DNA of 64,000 nt, taken from Butyriboletus loyo (taxonomy: Eukaryota; Basidiomycota; Agaricomycetes; Boletales; Boletaceae). A model generated the notes under the pieces. The model did not search any database. It was not told the DNA's origin and saw nothing but the letters and a program-made list of their open reading frames with translations. The stretch lies in NCBI GenBank assembly GCA_038093515.1, contig JBBPSI010000072.1, forward strand, positions 1 to 64,000, in the 5' to 3' direction. This document shows positions 58,702 through 64,000 of the stretch, in pieces. The position numbers and the translations under genes were made by a program. How positions within the stretch are numbered: the stretch's first letter is position 1; each line of letters opens with the position of its first letter.

Positions 58702-58984
58702 ACTTGCAAGAAAGTGTATTTCTGGGCAAAAGATCCCTCAGTCTAAAAGTCCTAGTATGGTCTAGCTAGATTGTGCCACTTCTGCTGATGGATACTTCAT
58801 GACACAAATGCAAAAATTATACTTTGGGTTGATGTTGCTTATGGGATTCCAAGCTCTCTGATGCAGTATGCAAACTGTGATGCAAACACTTCATTGATCT
58901 GCATAGGCTGAACAGTGAACACCACCTAAAAATGGAGGTGAAATTTTCAAACCTTGTATAGGAGAGATTACAAGTATGTAGGTA
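58702..58984. other. Diverged inner part of the right end of the 12.27-kb element
   Basis: No gene. CCACTTCTGCTGATG near 58778 is the inverted counterpart of the sequence near 49247. Confidence 0.5.
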
Positions 58985-59227
58985 TGCATGCATGGATACA
59001 ATGTGATATGTGTGTTAAGTAAGCAGATAGATATGGTAAAAGATTCTCAAGGTTGTATGGCATGAGATGAAAAGGAATGCACTTAGATGAGGGTCAGGCA
59101 CAATACACATTATCTCATTGAGAGTCCACTATCTAGTTTATATACTAGATCTACATATTTGATATGATTGGTCAGTCAGGTCATTGGCCTGTTGGCTTGT
59201 TACCACATGACTGTATAGGCTTCAACA
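58985..59227 (-). repeat. Right inverted repeat of the 12.27-kb element
   Basis: Reverse complement of 46955-47197; it ends GGCTTCAACA at 59227. The flank beyond (CCTTGTAGATG) shows no duplication of the left flank. Confidence 0.85.
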
Positions 59228-59477
59228 CCTTGTAGATGTTGATATCTTCTTTCGACAGGCCGAACTTGAACTGGGATAAGACTTGCTAATCAGACTTGGC
59301 AAGCCTGCCACACTCGATGGTTGGTGTCGTGCATCAAGGGGTGTGTGGAGAGCCGGGTGACCGCGCTCGGTTTGCGATACCCCATTTGGCAATTTACCGA
59401 AGTCGGGACTCCAGTCACCACTTTGCTGATGAGTTGGTCAACAGTAAATGGGGTCAAAGTTCGAACTTCAAAATTCA
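59228..59477. other. Sequence between the inverted repeat and the carboxylase fragment, nothing recognised
   Basis: It is GC-richer than the element and has no match elsewhere in the window that I could see. Confidence 0.4.
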
Positions 59478-60655
59478 AAATGTAGACTATGGTATTTGTG
59501 CACTCCTGGAGAACTAAATGCTGCACGATTACCTGCAGCAGAATACTTGATGGAACGACACGCGGCAGCATCACACATCTCTTTGCGAAGCTTCGGATAG
59601 CGGGAGAAGAATGGGCTTGTTGTCTCCTCGATCACCTTCTGACACCTGCGTTGAACACTACATTCGCGCTCGCCCATATGAACCACGTCACCCTTTCTAT
59701 CCCCAAAGACCTTGCAAATGAGCATCAGCGATATGACCTCCTTTTCGAAGGTTGCGAGCTGCACCTGGACTTCAATCTGCCGCGCAGACGGTTAGTATCT
59801 CTCGTGTTTTTGAACCGAACCAAGAGTTCTGCGTCATCTTTGTAGATGACGAGACCCATTCCACCACCTCCGGCAGTAGCCTTGAGCATTACCTGATCCT
59901 CCTTGCAACAGTTAGGACGTCCTCCAGTGTACTAACAAGTCCCTGCGAGTCGGGGACGAGAGGTAAGCTAGCTTTCGCCGCCAAAGCTCTCGCTTCGTGC
60001 TTTAAACCCATAGTGCGAATGACGTCGGGGTGCTCTGGCTGCCCATCGGGGAGTTGGGATGTTTCCTTCAAAGGAGCGGCTTCATCTGCCAGCGATACGT
60101 GGGGCGACAGGGCATCGGAAGCGCTGTAGACAGCGACGGTAGGTATACCCAGCTGCTTCGCCGTGCGTATGACTCGCACTGCTATCTCGCCACGATTAGC
60201 CACCAATAACTTGTGTCCGCCATAGTATTCGCGACATTCCATTCCATTCCCATTCCTGAGCGTCGTCCTGTTCAGCAGCGTGGCGCACGATGGCAGTTAT
60301 GTGGATACAAACGAAGATGGGGAGGACACACTCACGGTCTCCTTGGGCTCGGCGACTCGTACCGAGGGATATGAACCATCTGCTTGGGTCATGTGCTGTT
60401 ATAACCGACACCAAAAATACGGGGGGAGACGGGGGGCATGTTGTGGTCCCTGGTTGTTTTATACAGGGTAGTACCCATGACCGGACCAGCATTTCTTTGG
60501 CGGAAGGACATTAATACGCACTACGGTTGACCGGCCCAATCGCCTGTGGTCAAGTTCTCCCTGTCTGGTCACTCACGATAGCAACATAGCGACATGTTTT
60601 TCGATTCCATCTTTCTCCACCCATTGGCAGGTATCAGAATGATCAAGGTGTGTTA
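59478..60655 (-). pseudogene. Truncated, internally deleted copy of the urea carboxylase 5' end
   Basis: From ATG 60242 it repeats [20 protein letters not shown] nearly identically to the gene at 46544. After LPDGQPE it jumps directly to [15 protein letters not shown], losing the segment containing HPGYGFLSENADF, needed for ATP binding. It then loses more sequence near ARRIR and ends near 59478 with VVHMGERECSVQRRCQKVIEET on the same strand. The 5' flank to 60655 matches that of the intact gene. No carboxyltransferase or biotin domain follows. Dead copy, direct orientation. Confidence 0.88.
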
Positions 60656-60699
60656 TTTGTTCTTCAGAAAATATACATTGCAACCATGCACGTACACTA

Positions 60700-61770
60700 T
60701 CAGTGAAGACAGAACAGTCTTGTATGGAGATGTGGGTAGTATACTGCTAGTATCGACGAGTCAAACTCGACCGCAGTTAGTGTCAGAGGTGGTCGCGCAA
60801 ACTGTCTAGCGGGCTCCGTGAAACGATCAGACTCCGTATCCAACGTAGTCGTGGCTTTCGAGCTCCTGTCATCATTGCGATACGCATATGTCACAACATC
60901 TAGCAGATTGCACATAATGATCTAGGCTACAATCTTGCGAGTTCGTGGTCAGCATAAAGTGGCAAGAAAATGCACTTCAAAATTGATACCAGCGACCATG
61001 AGGATTGTGATATCCAGGACACGACCAACGACATAGAACATGGCCACGAATGTGAGAACAACACTGGAGGAAAAGATGCACTGGCAAAGCATCATGTGCC
61101 CTTGATGCGTCAGTAACTTGACCTTACAAAGTACCCGCAAGGGCAAGGCAATCAGGATCGCCACTATCAGGTAGTTCGCTGTCGAGAAACATTCATCAGC
61201 CTCGGCATTTTCTTTTGCTGGATATCCGAGCCTCCCAAAGTTGACTCGCATGTAAACTCGAAAACCAAAATCTGCGATTTTACTGGGTAAGTCGGGGATT
61301 TGTAATGATGCCAGCTCGGATCTGAAGCACACTGCCAAATTTTCGCCGAGGCGACAACGATCCAAAAGATGCCGCAGTACACCCCGCAGAAGTAGGTGAA
61401 TCTACCCAGTCGAGTGCCACGAACGATGTGGGATATGGAGAGCAGTATGCTCAAATGTTGCTCTGTCGGCCAGACACAACCCCGTGTTAAGGGCCACCAC
61501 CAAAGGGGATGCCGCAAGCCAATGCTTACCAGACGATAGAAGTGAAGTCCAGGACATAGAACCAGAATCCGACGGTGAACGTTAGATAATCTGCAGATCA
61601 TTTATGAGCGGTGTACACCATAACGCAAAACGTCAGTAACTAGTCATCGACTTACATGTGAGCACTGGCCTACAAACCAAGCCAGGGATGGCGGCCGCCC
61701 ATGCATCCTCCCACCAGAAACTATATCCGCCAAACCGTGGTGCAGATGAGTCCAAGGACTTGAAACACAG
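60700..61770 (-). CDS. Fungal rhodopsin-like seven-helix membrane protein, model incomplete
   Basis: Recognisable pieces on the minus strand: FWWEDAWAAAIPG (about 61725), WPTEQHLSILLSISHIVRG (about 61470), GIFWIVVASAKIWQCASDPS (about 61340), YLIVAILIALPLRVLCKVKL (about 61160), FSSSVVLTFVAMFYVVGRVL (about 61060) and CNLLDVVTYAYRND (about 60900). Their order and spacing match a plasma-membrane family (fungal rhodopsin-domain proteins) expanded in agaricomycetes; function unknown. I could not place all introns, and the 5' exon near 61730 appears out of frame with what precedes it, so this may be a pseudogene. It lies beside the dead carboxylase copy. Confidence 0.55.
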
Positions 61771-62289
61771 TGAAAATCACTGGGGACAACACCAGTAAGG
61801 TGAAAACGCATTGATACGAAGAAGTGGATATCCGCCAGAATCCGTTCTGATCATGTGAAGGCGGGTGCCTTCATCTTGCTGGCTTGTATAACGGATTGGG
61901 TGTCCAAGGTTGCGAGTTTCATTCCGTTAGGACGGGGATCTCCTGAGGGTCCACTAATCAGCAGAGCAGGACATTTCAATGCATTGGAACTAGAAACGGA
62001 TCCTCATTACATGTTCTTGAGTCGACAAGCTGCTCGTGCACTCGACTGTTGAGTAGTCGTGCCATACTTTGTCATCTGTTACTACGCGTGATCGTTCGAG
62101 GACCCAACGAAGAAATATTAAGCCAGGCGTTGTTGTTTAACTGACATGATGGAGGAAGAACTCAAATGTAGTGTGAAAGACAATCAAGTTGCCTTGCCAT
62201 TGTCCACGCTCCTACTGACAAGTATCTGGTGCGGAGAGCGAAAACCTCTTGTTCCCTTACAATAACATCCTAGCCACAAGTTCGCGACG
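61771..62289. other. Intergenic region, nothing recognised
   Basis: Divergent spacer between the rhodopsin-like gene and the GTPase gene; only a 65-codon frame (61855-62052) without family resemblance. Confidence 0.5.
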
Positions 62290-64000
62290 ATGGGGAGAAA
62301 CAGTAAGTCGAAATCCCGACCATCTACCCGTCTTACACTCCGTTTATTTCTGCTCAGAATCCCATAAATCCACCATCCCACATAAACCCAGTGTGTTTCC
62401 CAAAACTCCACCCAACGTACCCTGAACCAACAATCTCCCCTCCCCCTGCTTTTCCCTAGAGTTGAAGAAAGATCCAGGCGTCCCAAAACTCCCAGATCTC
62501 AAAATCCGAAATGCAGAGAAACAAAAAACACGTTCGGCAAGTCTATCCCATACATCTCGACCCCTTGGATCTTCCCCCATTTCCCAATCCCATCTGGATT
62601 TCTGATTTCCGAATTTCTTTTAGCCACCTGTACGGACAGATCCAGATGCGACAATGGCATCTGAGCCTACGTTGTCCTCCCTCGCGATGTTGGCGTCCTC
62701 GGTTGACCAAGCACAGCCGTCTGACGCTTCGAACGCCGTATCGCCTGCTCAGAAAACCAAAGAGCAGATGCGACGACATTACGTTCGTGTACTACACAAG
62801 GTCGTCGACGAAAGCGACATCGTCATCCTCGTTCTCGACGCACGCGATCCAGAGGGCTGCCGAAGTCGACTCGTCGAAGAGGAAGTTCGGAGACGGGAAA
62901 GCGAAGGAAAGAAGCTCGTGTTCGTCCTGAATAAAATAGGTACGCGCGTTTTTTTCCCTCTTTCTTCCTTCCTCTTTCGTGTTGTCGTTTGATTTGACGC
63001 GTGCGCACATGGCTGGTAGATCTCGTCCCAAGGGAGAATGCACAGCAGTGGCTGCGGTACCTCCGACATGACACACCGACGCTCCCGTTCCGTTCAGCTG
63101 CATCCAACCAGCGATCCAATTTGTCTTCCGCGACGGCACCAGCGTTGCTCCGGCTCTTGAAAGCTTACAAGCCGAGCGCAGCTCAAAGCGTGACGGTCGG
63201 TGTGGTCGGGTTTCCGAACGTGGGTAAGAGTAGTTTGATCAACTCTCTGAAACGATCCAAGGTGAGCTCCCATCATCTCTTTGGCATGTCGTGTTTTACG
63301 CCTGACACGTTCGTTTTCGTTTTTTTTTGCAGGCGTGCGCAGTTGCAGCACAACCAGGACATACCAAGTGTTTACAAACAGTCCAGCTTGAGCGCGGCCT
63401 CAAGATAATTGACTCTCCCGGCGTTGTATTCGACGAAGACGAGGACAACGGTGCTATCAGTCAGCGTCAAAAGGGTAGCGTATTGCTCCGCAACGTGGTC
63501 AAGACCGAGGATATCGAAGATCCGATCGCTGTTGGCGAGTCGTTCCGTTCGGTCCTTGCTGTGAACAACCAATCACACATCATATCTTTTCTAGTGGAGG
63601 AAATCCTCCTACGAACCGAGCGCGCGACGTTACAGAAGATCTACGGGCTTCCAGAGTTCTCGAATACGCTCGAATTCCTGACTATGTTGGCACTGAGTAG
63701 TGGCAGGCTCCTCAAGGTCAACTTTCCTCCTCATCATCTCAGCCCGTCGAGAGGGACTCTGACATACAGCCTTAACTACAGGGTGGCACCCCGGATATTC
63801 TCTCCGCTGCGCGACACGTGTTGATGGACTGGAATCACCAAAAGATTCCCTACTTTTCAGTGCCACCCGCGATCCATCCCTCCATGATACCCTCTACGAC
63901 CCCAAATACCGCAGGTGGACCCGCCACCACCGCACCCGTCATCGCCCCCGGCGCAGAAACGGTCGGCCAAGCACAAATCCTCACCCAACTCTCGAAACCA
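62290..64000 (+). CDS. GNL3/Grn1-type circularly permuted nucleolar GTPase, 3' end beyond window
   Basis: Motifs occur in the permuted order G4-G1-G3: LVLDARDPEGCRSRLVEEEV (about 62830-62890), NKI/DLVPRENA across an intron at 62940-63020 (G4), VGVVGFPNVGKSSLINSLKR (63199-63258, G1), and KIIDSPGVVFDEDED (about 63403-63447, G3). GGTPDILSAARHVLMDWN follows after an intron ending near 63780. The N-terminal basic segment KKDPGVPKLPDLKIRNAEKQK lies near 62464. The family acts in late nucleolar assembly and export of the large ribosomal subunit. ATG 62290 (MGRN) with an immediate GTAAGT is the likely start, but the first two introns are uncertain. No damage seen; the right edge cuts the C-terminus. 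Confidence 0.88.

Larger units (their letters stand above)
46955..59227. mobile_element. 12.27-kb inverted-repeat-bounded element with two divergent genes and nine nested insertions
   Basis: The ends TGTTGAAGCC (46955) and GGCTTCAACA (to 59227) start inverted repeats of about 245 bp. Farther in, weaker inverted similarity continues (CATCAGCAAAAGTGG near 49247 against CCACTTCTGCTGATG near 58778), and both flanks are rich in CTAGCAAGACC-like units (49300-49450 and 58090-58200). Subterminal repeats of this sort are typical of DNA transposons. Inside lie a minus-strand gene (54178 to about 49882) and a plus-strand gene (54894 to about 57835). Subtracting a Tc1 element, seven solo LTRs and a hairpin leaves about 6.8 kb. 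No target duplication was found at the outer ends. Classification is inference. Confidence 0.6.

Overview
The window is nuclear DNA of a filamentous basidiomycete, most likely an agaricomycete (mushroom-forming fungus). The evidence is the gene structure (many exons separated by roughly 35-75 nt GT-AG introns, tiny exons, a ribosomal-protein gene whose first exon codes only the ATG) and the protein families present: a giant DUF6606/DUF3638 protein, an I66-type protease inhibitor, ricin-B-type beta-trefoil proteins, a GMC oxidoreductase relic, an OPT transporter, a DUF6698 protein, and LTR, Tc1/mariner and LINE debris. Species cannot be named from the sequence. All splice sites given were inferred by reading frame and family resemblance, not from transcripts.

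Layout. 1-5.8 kb (minus): 5' two-thirds or so of a giant DUF6606/DUF3638 gene, running off the left edge. 5.8-7.6 kb: its duplicated upstream region and a LINE endonuclease relic. 9.2-10.3 kb: a ComA/HSA32-like phosphosulfolactate-synthase-family gene. 10.9-13.6 kb: an ABC transporter. 15.4-17.8 kb: a decayed GMC oxidoreductase. 19-20 kb: a ricin-B-like lectin. 23 kb: an I66 inhibitor. 24.3-25.1 kb: SDH4. 25.8-28.5 kb: an inverted, internally deleted, dead copy of the DUF6606 gene. 30.9-32.6 kb: a TenA/THI-4 domain fused to a beta-trefoil. 35.8-38.6 kb: an OPT peptide transporter with a 5' frame lesion. 39.1-39.8 kb: ribosomal protein P1. 41.7-46.5 kb (minus): a urea carboxylase without an amidase domain. 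46.95-59.23 kb: a visibly AT-richer block bounded by about 245-bp inverted repeats and stuffed with secondary insertions. 59.5-60.7 kb (minus): a broken second copy of the urea carboxylase 5' end. 60.7-61.8 kb (minus): a fungal rhodopsin-like membrane protein. 62.3 kb to the right edge: a GNL3/Grn1 nucleolar GTPase.

The most notable object is the 12.27-kb inverted-repeat-bounded block. Removing one Tc1 element, seven solo LTRs and one LTR-derived hairpin (eight of these nine with exact 5-bp or TA target duplications, the hairpin with a duplication offset by one base) leaves about 6.8 kb. This core carries two divergently transcribed, now broken genes: one with an N-terminal zinc-finger-like CxxC motif and a C-terminal segment resembling Plavaka/KDZ-type transposases, and one of the DUF6698 family. 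I read it as an old DNA transposon whose class I cannot assign with certainty. The two pieces of urea carboxylase on either side show that a gene-end duplication accompanied its arrival or later rearrangement.

There is no operon logic here. Housekeeping genes (SDH4, RPP1, GNL3, urea carboxylase) alternate with accessory, probably defensive, beta-trefoil proteins and with repeats.
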